Shown piece by piece: positions 39,801-51,800 of a stretch of DNA of 64,000 bases. Every line of letters starts with the position of its first letter. The stretch's first letter is position 1. The stretch comes from Dromiciops gliroides (lineage: Eukaryota > Chordata > Mammalia > Microbiotheria > Microbiotheriidae): positions 467,548,117 to 467,612,116 of the forward strand of contig NC_057864.1 in NCBI RefSeq assembly GCF_019393635.1, written 5' to 3'. The notes beneath the pieces are model-generated. The model saw nothing but the letters and a program-made list of their open reading frames with translations. It searched no databases and was not told where the DNA came from. A program made the position numbers and the translations under genes.

Positions 39801-42800
39801 AAATCTGGCCTCAGACACTTGATACTTACTAGCTGTGTGACCCTGGGCAAGTCACTAATTGCCTCACACACACACAAAAGAACTAATGTAAAAGTAAGTC
39901 TATAAAAGCTGTTCATGGGGTAGTGGAAAGCACTTTGACCTTGTTGTTGGGATGCCTGGGTTCTTGGCTCACTTCCTACAGCTCACAGGGTCAGAGGCCC
40001 TTGCCCATGCTGCCCTGAGGTGACCAGGGTTTTCCCCCCTCCTCCCTTTCCTCCCCTTCCCTATCAAGTAGTCCTTAGTCCCTGAGCAGAGAATATTTAA
40101 ATTCAGCCCGCCACTGATGACTGACTTCACAAAACAGAAACCTGCTGACTTTTGTAGTGGTGCCCCCTTCTTGGGAAACATGGACCAGTGCTGAGTGAGG
40201 TGGGCGGGGGCTGCACCTCTTCCCTCAGGTGTGACCAAGGTCACACGAAGAGGTCCCGGGAGCTTAGGATGGGCCGATTCTCCTAATGGGGTGGGTTCTA
40301 GAGAGAGGAGAAGTAGCTGATAGAGTAGTGTGGTGTTGGGAAAATTAAACCATCTAATTATATCCCTCAATTTTCCGTTTTCATTTAAGACGATCAGTCA
40401 GTCAGCAAACATTTATTAAGTGCTTCCTCTGCACTGTGTTTCTATGGAGCTTGGGCTTCCCTGGAGTTCAGTTATTTATAATCTCTTTTACAGCAAAGAT
40501 CTGTGGGGAGGATGGACAGGTGGATCCCAACTGCTTTATTTTGGCGCAGTCCGTAGTATTTCATGCAATGGAACAAGAGTAAGTTGACTTGGAGGTTTTC
40601 CACCTTTTGGACACCGGGGGGTTTGGTTTCGGGTTATGTTCTTGGCAATCGACATTGCCGATGAAAAAGTCCTACAAGTTCAATTGTAGGCCCGGATAGC
40701 TTTCGTTCCTGTGAAAGAAGAACACGTAAATAATTGCCAAATTGCGTTGGTTGGTTAATTTTTAACTTAACAGTTTGTGTAATCTTTTTTCTACCTAAGT
40801 TTCAAATACTAATTTTCGATTCTAAAGCTCAAGCAATTGTGTGACTAGACCGTCCTCTGGCTTTCATACCAGTGATAAAAGTCTAAGAATTGGATTCCCT
40901 GGTTCTCCATTATTGTTTGGCCTGTGCTTATTTAATCTGCTACTTTGGTATATACTGTGTTGTTACAAAAAACAACAGACAAACACCACAGTTTTGGGGG
41001 GGGGAAATGTCTTCAGAGTTGGAGTTCATAGACCAACAGAGCCTGCATGTGACCCTGATCAATGTGAGGCGAGTTAGCTGTTCTGATGCAGCTGTCTTGG
41101 TTGTGGTTTCCTCAGATTTTTCCCATTTTGTCTGTGTGCAAGGCACTTTAGTGAGTTTTTACGAAGTCATCATTCTGTAAATACCAGATTGAAGTGCTGA
41201 CCAGTGGAACTGTTTACCTGGGCTGACATTCTCTTCTGTTGAATCAGCCCTGTTTTATTTCTCAGAGGTAAATCTACATTTCCTTCCACCCTGCAGTAGC
41301 ATTTGTGCCCCACTAATCCATAATATGAAAGCCTTTCCCATAGAAAAGAAATGTGAAAGTACAATCGATGGAATGAAGCTAGTTTCTCTTCCAGATAGAT
41401 ATACATTCTGTTTAATGGTGTGAATATTCGAAAAGTTTAATGCTTAGATGAAAGAAAACAAAAGTTAAATGTAACCAGAATGTTGGGGGATGCTCTGAAC
41501 CAAGTTTTCATCTTCCTCATCAAAGCTGGCTTGTGTAGATGTTCATTTGGAGGCCAAGCCCCAGCTCTGACTTAAGAGTTGGGTGACTCATGCGCACGAG
41601 CTGAGTCTCCTCCCCATCAGTAACATGAGGAATGTGTTGGTTATGGGTTCACAGGTTTTAGGGACATCCTGTAAACATGCCCTGTCAGCACTAGATCTCC
41701 CGAAATAGCATTTGCAGGCTACACACCAGAGGAGGAGACTTGTTAGTAAATACCCTTTTGTGCTACCATTCTTTTAATTTTAGCTTATTGAGCAATTTCA
41801 GTGCCCTGTGAAGCATTAACTAGAAGCAGTGCGTAAGTGAGCCGTGTTGGGGCATTTTTACTGGGAAGCTCTCAGCTGGCTTTAGCAAAGGACACATTTC
41901 ACTCATCCAAGTCTAACGAGTTTTGCGAGCCAGGATGGCCCATCTTCCAAAGCAGCGGCTTTCCAAGACCAAACTTGGTTCTGTCTTCAGCTGCCTTGGG
42001 AATGCGCACCGCCCGCAGCGCTAGGCTAGCTGGCTGTTTTCTTTATCACTTCACCTGCTGCAAGTTGAAGGCTGGAGCATTTATTCAGAGGGCTGTGGCA
42101 CTGTATGATCGTGAAAACGGCCGTGTGTTTGCTAGTAAAGAATTTGGATGTTTGATTTGGTTGATGCGATGAAAGTAGAACAGCAGGTTTGATCTTGCTT
42201 CTAGTGTGATGGGTATAGATCCTTTGTAAAGGAGAGTGTCATAATCTTCAACCTGAGACGCTGTCTGCCTATAACCGCACTGAATGTATCTTGCTTGTTG
42301 TTTGCAAGATCGTGTAATAGAATGACTGTCTATGGGGGTGGGCTAGCAGTGGTAAGAGGGACCCCCCCAACTTTATTATATTTTTCTTTTTCAGTATATG
42401 GAAAAGGAAGATGCCGTGAATATCTTACAGTTTTGGTTGGCAGCCGATAACTTCCAGTCCCAGCTTGCCTCCAAAAAAGGCCAGTATGATGGTCAGGAAG
42501 CCCAGAACGATGCCATGATCTTATATGACAAGTGAGTTGGGTTGTTTGACCATTCCACCTGACCCTATGGATGAATGTGCGCAGAAAAGCAGACTTCTAG
42601 GGAAACCTGTCCAGCTGGAAGGCTTATGCCCACAGGAAAAGGCCTCAGTTGGGAGTTGAAAGCTTTTAGTCAGGGAAATGCTCAGGCTGTGTCCCACTCC
42701 ATGGAATATAGGCTGCTGTTCCCTTATCATCCGCTAAATTGCCCAGTTTCCCTTGATTACTTCTGGGGTGTTTCCCGTTTTGTAATAACTTATATGGCTG

Positions 42801-45800
42801 TAGCGCCACCTTGTGACAGCACTTAGAGCACTAGTACGTGGTAGAATGGGGCCCTTTGGAAATGTGTGGGTATCTTGGGTAGAGATGCTGCAGATAGCAG
42901 ACCTGTATTGCCACAAATTTGATAAACCACAGCATGATTAATAGATGAATTAGAGCAAGATCCACTTGGTCTAGCAGTCTTCAGGCATACAATGTCTCAG
43001 GATTATCTGCAGGAACAAGAAGCAAATTTTTTCCCTTTTGTTCCTGCCTGGCCAAACCAAATGGTTTTAGCAACACTGGAGGCTTTGGGCCCCTGCTGAA
43101 TCCAAGCTGTTTCCTTCCATAGAAAATACACAGCAAGATGTCTCATTTTCTCTTTGATGTCATTTTTTAAAAGGTAGTCATTTAGTCATTGAACTAGTGT
43201 ACGTGTGCTTTCTGTGTTCCAGGTACCACTAAACTCTGGGGATACAAAGAAAGGCAAAAACATTTTCTCTTCCCAAGGAGCTCACATTCTAATGGGGAGA
43301 TCATGTGCAAAAAATTATGCACATCACGTATAACCCATAACAAATGGCTTGCCATGTCAGTGAGTAGAGAGGGGAGAAAGGGAAGGAGAGAATTTACAGT
43401 ACAAAATTTTTAAAATGAATGTTACAAATTGTTTTTTCATGTAATTGCAAAAAATTAAGTATTTTTAAAATGATGTATATGAGTTGGACAGTGTAAATGG
43501 AAAATATCTTAGAAGGAAAGTACTAATTTCAAAGGGACCAAGAGAGGCCGCCTTTTTTTTGTGTGTGTGTGAGGCAATTGGGGTTAAGTGACTTGCCCAG
43601 GGTCACACAACTAGTAAGTGTCAAGGGTCTGAGGCTGTATTTGAACTCAGGCCCTCCTGAATCCAGGGCTGGTGCTCTATCCACTGCACCACCTAGCTGC
43701 CCCAAGGCCCCTTTTTTTTTTTTTTTTTTTTTAGTGAGGCAATTGGGGTTAAGTGACTTGCCCAGGGTCACACAACTAGTAAGTGTCAAGGGTCTGAGGC
43801 TGTATTTGAACTCAGGCCCTCCTGAATCCAGGGCTGGTGCTCTATCCACTGCACCACCTAGCTGCCCCAAGGCCACTTTTTTTTTTTTTTTTTTTTTTTA
43901 GTGAGGCAATTGGGGTTAAGTGACTTGCCCAGGGTCACACAGCTAGTTAAGTATTAAGTGTCTGAGGCCGGATTTGAACTCAGGTACTCCTGACTCCAGG
44001 GCCGGTGCTCTATCCACTGTGCCATCTAGCTGCCCCCAAGGCCACTTTTTGAAGGGGGGATTTGAGATGAAACTTGGAGGAAGCCAGAGAGACAGAGGCA
44101 GAGCATTCCAGGCACAGCAAGGATAACCAATGAAAAGGCCAGGAGTCCAGAGATGGTACAACAAGAGGGCCAGTAGAGCCCAGCCTCACTGTTTCTTAGA
44201 GCACATGGAGGGGAGGGGTCAAGTGCAAGAAGACTGGAAAGGAGGTGGGAAGGGCCCAGGTTGTGAAAGGCTTTAAAAGCCAAAGGGTTTTGTATTTAAT
44301 GCAGGAAGTTGAGTTGGTGTGGAGAAAGTGACTTGAGGCAGTAGTCTGGCGTGAGGCAATTAGGATTTGCACCAGGGTGCTAGTAGTACCAGAGGAGAGA
44401 GGGGAATGTAAATGAGAGATGCTGCAAAGTTAGAAAGAATAAGACTTGGCAGCACATTGGATCTTTGGGGTGAGTCTGAGGGAAGAGTTGAGAATGAAGA
44501 TTGTAGCAAGGTTGGGAAGAGGGCAGGGTTTCAGAGGCTAAGTTCTCTCCTGGATGTCTATGGGACAACTGTATGAGGTGTCAAAGAGGTCGTTGGTGAT
44601 ACAAAGAGCACTGGAACTCAGGAAAGAATACATATCTGGCATCTGGGGGAGTGGACATGACCTTATGGAAGATACAGCAAAGGAGATGAGGTAGGAAGAC
44701 TCAGGAGAAGCAGGAGAAAGCAGTGTCACCAAAACCTAGAAGGAGAGAGTATACAAGAGAAGAGGCTGAAGGAAGAGAGGTCAAGAAGGACAAGAGCCGA
44801 GACAAGGCCAGGAGATGGGGCACATCACTGGCAGTTTGGTTGAATGATGAAGTTAGAAGCCAGACTGCAAAGAGTTTAAGAGGATAGAAGAAAGCAAATG
44901 GAGACACCTGGGCCAGGAGAGCCACAGAGGAGAGGGAAGGTGGGGGACAAATAGAGACCCAGGTTTGGATCGAAGACGCCTGTAGAAGGCTTAGCAAGCA
45001 GGATGGCCACGTCCTGTCAGTGGGCAAGCACTTACTATGCACTTACTGTATGCAAGCCACAGTGCTAAGTACTGCAGACTCATAGAAAAGCAAAGACCTG
45101 ACCCGTGTCAGACATGAATAAGGGAGGGAAGAGTGGGAGAAGGTATGTGAGTGAAGCCTTGTTTTTTTCAGTGAGGTCCTTAGTTGAGTGTATGACAGAG
45201 GGGGATGAAAAGGTTTTGACTCCCTGCTGTGCTAAGCAGGGTATTGCATCAATTAAGGAGGTACAATTTCCTTGCTGCAGGGCAGGCCCATATTTGCAGA
45301 GAACCCAGTCAGCACCGTGTTGTGATTTTCACAAGTTCTGTTCAGCAGCAGGTTAATAGGAGCAAAGGCAAAGGACAGTGGGAGTGAACGAATATTGGAG
45401 TCTGGCCAGTTATGATTGGCCATATGAAATAGGACCAAGGGCTTCTAGTGTAGAATTGAACTGACTCACCAAGAGATGAAGATGTGAAAGGGAGGAGAGT
45501 GTAGCCAGTTCAGGGAAGGTGAGCTGGGAAAGAAGTAAAGGGCACAAGGGATTAGAGGTTACAGTAAAGTGCTTTAAGGCAAAGGGAAAAGTGGGATGGT
45601 CAAAGCTTATGATCAGAAACAGACGTTGAGGAGTTCACGAGTAGCAAAGGGGAACATTTGTGGGTGATGGCAAGAGCCAAGGTATGGTCATCTCAGTGTG
45701 TCTGAGGTTCAGTAGAGGGAGCAGGTCATGGAGATGGAGATGACTGAGGAACTGGGAAGTTAATGTATTTGAGGGAACATCAGTATGTATGTTGGGGCAA

Positions 45801-48800
45801 AAGTTGGAGTGGAGGAGAGGGAGCCTGTGGGCCAAGCACTGAACTCATTGCAGAATTTAGGAGAATGTCCTGGGGCTGGTAAATGGCAAATACCAGAATC
45901 TTGATTGGGCGATAGATTTGGATTGAATGAGCCTTAAATGAGGCGAGGTCCCTGAGTGATGATAGTAGAGGGAGAGTCTGACAGGGATGACAGGAAGCTC
46001 AGAGTATTCCAGCTTGGGATATGGTGAAAGGGGTCAGTGCCAGAAAGTGGCTAGGGATGCAGTGTCAACAGTGGGGAACCAGGTCACAGCAGAAGCCTGA
46101 TGATCAAGGGAATGAAAAACGACAAGTTGTAAGATGAAAGCAAAGTTTGCTAATTATGGAGAAGGCATTCTGAAGAGCATGAGGGAAGGGGACGGCAGAT
46201 CTGATGGAGGGGGTTTGAGGGGGATAGGAATAGAGGAGCGAGAAAGGAGTGGGCAGCAGCACATGGAGTTTGTACAGTGGCAGCCAGGTTCAGAATCACC
46301 AGATTGGGAGAGCACAGGGAGAGGGGGTGGATGGGAGTGGGAGGATGCTGACCATTGAGGGAGGAGGCCAGGCAAAATGCCAGTCGTTAGAGCAGGATCT
46401 GTTGAGGGAGATAGGTGATTCAGTAGTTCAAGGCCCTGAGGTTGTATCCTGTGAGAGTCTCAAGAAGCCCACCTGATAGGAGCGGGTGGTCTGGCCTGGG
46501 GGTGTCCCAACAGGACATGGGTGGATAGATGCAGAAAGCTGATGCTTTCTACCACCCTGCTGAAAGAAATCTCTGATTTTAACGAGGAATAGAGATGGTT
46601 TCATATATTGAATTGGCTTTTGACAGCTCTACATATTGGGGAAAGTGAGCTTAAATTAGTGGCCATTTTGTGTTTCTCCTCCTCTATATAGGGGCTATGA
46701 GGTATTGGGGCCGAGTATACAGTGGTCTCCCTTCTTCTCTTCTCTGATACAGTCTGTATATGGCTGCAGAATTAGTCTTCCTAATACATCACTTTGCTCC
46801 CCTGTGCTTAAGAATCAGTGATGGTGCCCTGGTATCGTCTGTATCACATCTAAACATCTCTTCCTGGCCTCCTTTATTCCCATCTTCGAGTAGGAGGCTC
46901 TTCTCCTTGGGAAAACTTACTCCTCTTCCTGGGTCCTCTTCACTGTAGTGTCTTCTTGGACCTTCTCCCCATCTCTCCCCATTAGACATCATTCCCACTT
47001 GCTTATCTTCTCCAGTGATTGCTTGCTTTTCCTACCACTTACAAACATGCTAAGCTCTCCTCTCTTCCTTAAAAAACTGTCACTTGACTTTGAACTCCCA
47101 TAGTCCTGTTTCCCTTTTACTGCCAGACTCCTAGGAGGAGATGGCTATCTGCCCCGATTGCCTTTACTTCCTCACTGCCCTGCCACAACTTGCCCCTTGT
47201 TCATACCTTCCCATTTTTTTTTTCTTTTTTTTCCGGTGAGGCAATTGGGGTTAAGTGACTTGCCCAGGGTCACACAGCTAGTAAGTGTCAAGTACCTGAG
47301 CCCAGATTTGAACTCAGGTTGAACTCTGACTCCATGGGCCAGTGCTCTATCCACTGCACCCACCTAGCTGCCCGGGTGACCTCTTTTTTAGCTTTTATGA
47401 TGCTATTTTCTCGATTCTCCTTGATGTATTAATGTATCCAAAGGGCCTTAAGACACTATCCTGGGCTTCTTTTCTTCCAACATGCTTTCTCTTGGATCTC
47501 ATCCAGTTCAATGACTGTTTCTGTTCGATGCCGCCCAGATTTGAAAATTCACTGTTCTATCTGTCTCTTGAACCAGTCATCACATGCATTTATTAAGTGT
47601 CTACTATATGCCAGGTACTGTATTACTCTAGTTGCATGGTAGAGCACTCCCTCCTGTATGTCTCATTTATGATGTTTAAAATCTAAATTGTAGTCGCCTT
47701 AAATTAGACGCTTTAGCACCAGTCCTTGGGCATTAAACATTTATTAAAGCATACAGATATTCCCATGGAGTTCAGAAAGTTAAGAAAAAAGCCTATTTAG
47801 CCTAGAGTGCCAGCCTGGTCTGGTTCTTCCTCAAGTCCTCTGTCACAAGCCTGCTTCAATCATGAACTCTCTCCAGCAAACTCATTGTGGAAGCTTTTTA
47901 TAGGTCTGGACCAGAGGTGGTCCTTACACACTGCTTCAAGCTGATTTGTTGGCATCATCCAAATCCATTGGTTCTGAAGGTGTTCTCAAGGTGTGATTAC
48001 AATCCAATTAACATGAAGTAGGCTAATCAGCAGTCAATCACTCTCACTTGATTCAATCAGTCTAGATTAATCTCCAGGTGGGCGTTTGAGTATGTGCTAA
48101 ATCTCATTATTTCATCACACATTGCTACCTCAACTCACCACGTTCAAAGTGAAAGTCACTCCTTCCCCTGTCACCTGCCCCTTCTTACAACTTCTTTTTC
48201 TACTAAAGGTCCTACCATATTCCCAGTCACCCGGGCTTTTTAGCTTCAAGATGATTTTTCACTCTCACAGGTCCCTTATTTCCTACATCCAGTCAGCTGT
48301 AGGCTTGTTGATTCTGCATCATTTCTTGCAAATATCCCTTCTCCGTCCACAAAGCTGCCACCCTAGTTAGGGCTTTGTCATCTCTCTCTTTCTAATTCAG
48401 CTTCTGTAATAGTCTTTCCAAAGCACAGGTCTGATCATATCACTTCTTTATTGAGAAACTTTCCATTGTTTCTCATTGTTTATTGGGTGAGAGAGAAGCT
48501 GGAGAGATTTTAGTCTTTTTTTTTTTTTTGGTGAGGCAAGTGGGGTTAAGTGACTTGCCCAGGGTCACACAGCTAGTAAGTGTCAAGTGTCTGAGTCCAG
48601 GTTTGAAGTCAGGTCCTCCTGACTCGAGGGCCAGTGCTCTATCCACTGCGCCACTTTGCTGCCCCTAGATTTTAGTCTTTGATGGTGGAGGAAATGCCCA
48701 CACCAGCTCAATTGGATCCTTGAAACACAGTTGCCATAGGGAATCGATTCCTAGTTAGTCATTTGGAGTCTCCAGAAGACCCTAGAAAGATTCTTTGGAA

Positions 48801-51800
48801 AGGGATAAGAGGGGGCTGAGTATGGTTTGTCCAAGTACTTTACTGGAACACAGACCTGCATGTTGGAAAGCCTCAGTGGCCAGCTGCTCCTGCCTCGTCC
48901 ATCCCTTTCTTCTCCCCATAAGTTTGGGCAGGGAACAGAACAGCAGCACGGCCTTCAGCTGAGGAGCCCAAGGAACATGTCTTCATTATTACTTGGGACT
49001 TTGTGCCTCTCTGGTGTTGAGGGCTTCGTTTTAAGGTAGCGTGGTGAGGAGGATGAGAAGAGCTTATCTTGATGGAGTGCTTTATGGTTTACAAAGCATT
49101 CTTCTCACCACAAGCTAAGGGGGTTGTTTTATGCAAATATTATCATCCCAGTTTGACAGATGAGGAAATTGAGGGTCAGAACAGTTAAACGACTTGTTCT
49201 TGGTCCTAAGAGTCAGAACTGGGACTCATGCCTGGGAATTCTGACTCTGGGTTGGGCTCTGGGTGAGTACTGAGTGTCCTTCCAGAGTTTCAGTTAAAGT
49301 TGTGCCAGCCATACTGAGCACCAGGGGCCCTGGATTTGTGAAAAGCTGAGGGAACTCAAGTGGCAGTAGGGAGCCAGAAGAGAGAAGAGAGAGCAGCAGC
49401 AGGTGGCATGTCATCATGGCACCGTGCGGACGAGACGGGCGGCCTTGTTGGTTCATTTCTGGCCTGTTGTCTGGCTTCTTATTTGGAATCGAGTTTACTC
49501 ATGCCACCATGGCCTGTCTTTCTCTTTTCTTGCTGCAGGTACTTCTCCCTTCAAGCTACACATCCTCTTGGATTTGATGACTTTGTAAGACTAGAAATTG
49601 AATCCAACATCTGCAGGGAAGGAGGGCCGCTCCCAAGTTGTTTCACTACTCCATTGCGTCAGGCCTGGACAACCATGGAGAAGGTAACCAAGGGCCTCAG
49701 GGGCGGTCTCCAGCTCGGTTCCATTTCTGCTTGTTCATTAAAAAAGAATGCTTGTGCTTCGTTGTAGGTCTTCTTACCTGGCTTCCTGTCCAGTAATCTT
49801 TATTATAAATACTTGAACGACCTTATCCATTCAGTACGAGGAGATGAATTTCCAGGAGGAAATGTTGCACTGACGATTGCTGGCTCTGGGAGCTCTTCTG
49901 ATCATGAGTCTCATTCAAGTAGTTCAGATGGCTCTGCTCAGGTACAAACTGATCATCTTCTGGAACATAGAATTTATAAATGAAAAACTCCAAACCTTCG
50001 GATCAAAGTCTGCTAGTGAACTCTTTAGACCTTTTATCCCTTCTGAGTTAGAGATGAACAGGGAAATGAAGTCTATGCACCTTAAACTATTCAGGGTACC
50101 AGCACAGTAACATTGGTTACCCCAGAAGGTGGCTTTCTTTGTGATGCCATTAAAAGCATAAGAAATCCCACATTGGGTCAGACCAGGGGTCACTCTAGTC
50201 CATTGTTCTGTGGCACAATAGCTATGTTTTGTGAAAGGCAGTGGTCATTACCCTTCATGATATCATCCTAACTTTGCTCGAATAGCTAGCTATGAACCTA
50301 TCTGTGAATTCATCTGTTTTGATGCAGACAGCTGTACCTGAGATAATTTAGAAATTTAAATGACTTTTTAAAAATATATATTTTTTTCAAATTATAGGCA
50401 AAAACAATTTTTAGCAAATTCTCTCCCTCTCTTCCCACCCCCCTCCCCTCATTTAGAAGGCAAGCAGTTTTATTTAGGTTATACATGTGCAGTTAAAGAC
50501 TGTACTTTTAAAATTTTGGGTTTTTTAAAAAAATTATTTTTTCCAATTATGTGTAAAGACAATTTTCAGCATTCATTTTTTGAAAGATTCGTGTTCTCAG
50601 TTTTTGTCCCTCCTCCCTCCCCAAGATGGCAAGTGGTCTGATAAAGGTTATACCTGTGCAATAATGTAAAACATTTCATTAGTCATGTTAAACAACTATG
50701 GTTAAGAGTCTATGTAGAATAAAGGAAGAGAAATGCTATTATAGCTTGAAACATTGTGTCTTTTTAATTCTCTGTTTTGCTATATGAGAAGCTGTTTTTA
50801 TGGCTTTTATATAATTTTGACTTGTAATAATAACCTTATAGAGAAGAGAGCACCTTGTAGCTTTAGAACTGGGTTCCCACGTGTCATTTATGTATCTAGT
50901 CAGAAACCATTTATTAGCATTTACTAAGTGCTTTCCTTGGGGCAAGGGCATAGAGAGGAATAAGAAGCATCTGTCTTCTAGTAGGCGAGGTGAGACATGT
51001 ACCTAAATGATTTAACACAAGGCAAAATGTGGCAGGAGGGCAGAGGAGGAGGAGAGATGCCTTCTGGATGGGGAGATCAGAGAAGACACAATGGAGGAGG
51101 TGGAAAGTTGAGCTTGGCCCTGGAGGGAGGGTAGGAATTGGAATTAGGGGTTGGAGGCCTGAATGGAGAGCATGAATAGAGGCAGGAAGGTGGGACAGCA
51201 CAGGGATTTGGCAGGAGAGAATGGTTGGCTGCCAGGCTGGAAAGGTAGGCCAAAGCCTGAGAGAAGGAATTTGGATTGGATTTGGTAAGGGATATGGGAG
51301 CATACGGTTTTTGAGCCCAGGGTGATATGATTAGACTTGTGATGTAGAGAGATTACATTATAACCATGTGGGGAGGATTTGGATGGGGAGAATCTGGAGA
51401 GAGTGAGACTAGTTGAAATGACAGTCTGGGTTCAGTTGGCAAAAAAGAGGATTGAGAGAAGATGGAGAATGAGTTTACATTTAGGGTTAAAGGGATAGGT
51501 TAATGGTTTGTCTAAGGTTAGCCAGCCAGTAGGTAACATCTGTGACTCCAACCCTCCTTGGACCTTCCTACTTAAAGGCCAGTTTTCCCCCCACTCTGGC
51601 AAGCTCATCTTAGGATGGGCATGAGAACAAGGTGGAAGAGGTGCTGCTACGCTGATAAGAGCAGGCATAGTAATCATCTTTGATAAAGGAATCCTTTGAT
51701 AAAGGATTTTATAACCAGGGCACCTTTTGTTCTCTGAGTTCAAAAGAGTCCCAGAGAAAATACTGCTAAAAAGTGGGGGGTGTCCCCAATGTCCCCAGCT

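Larger units (their letters stand above)
39250..40493 (+). other. AKAP10 intron 5
   Basis: It contains two SINEs in opposite orientation, listed separately. The rest is unrecognised apart from an interspersed-repeat start near 40395-40440 ('aaacatttattaagtgctt'). Confidence 0.55.
42532..49538 (+). other. AKAP10 intron 8 (7.0 kb)
   Basis: It holds a SINE triplet, a long mid-repetitive element (43.2-46.5 kb), L2 pieces and a solo LTR. No host exon was recognised inside it. Confidence 0.65.
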
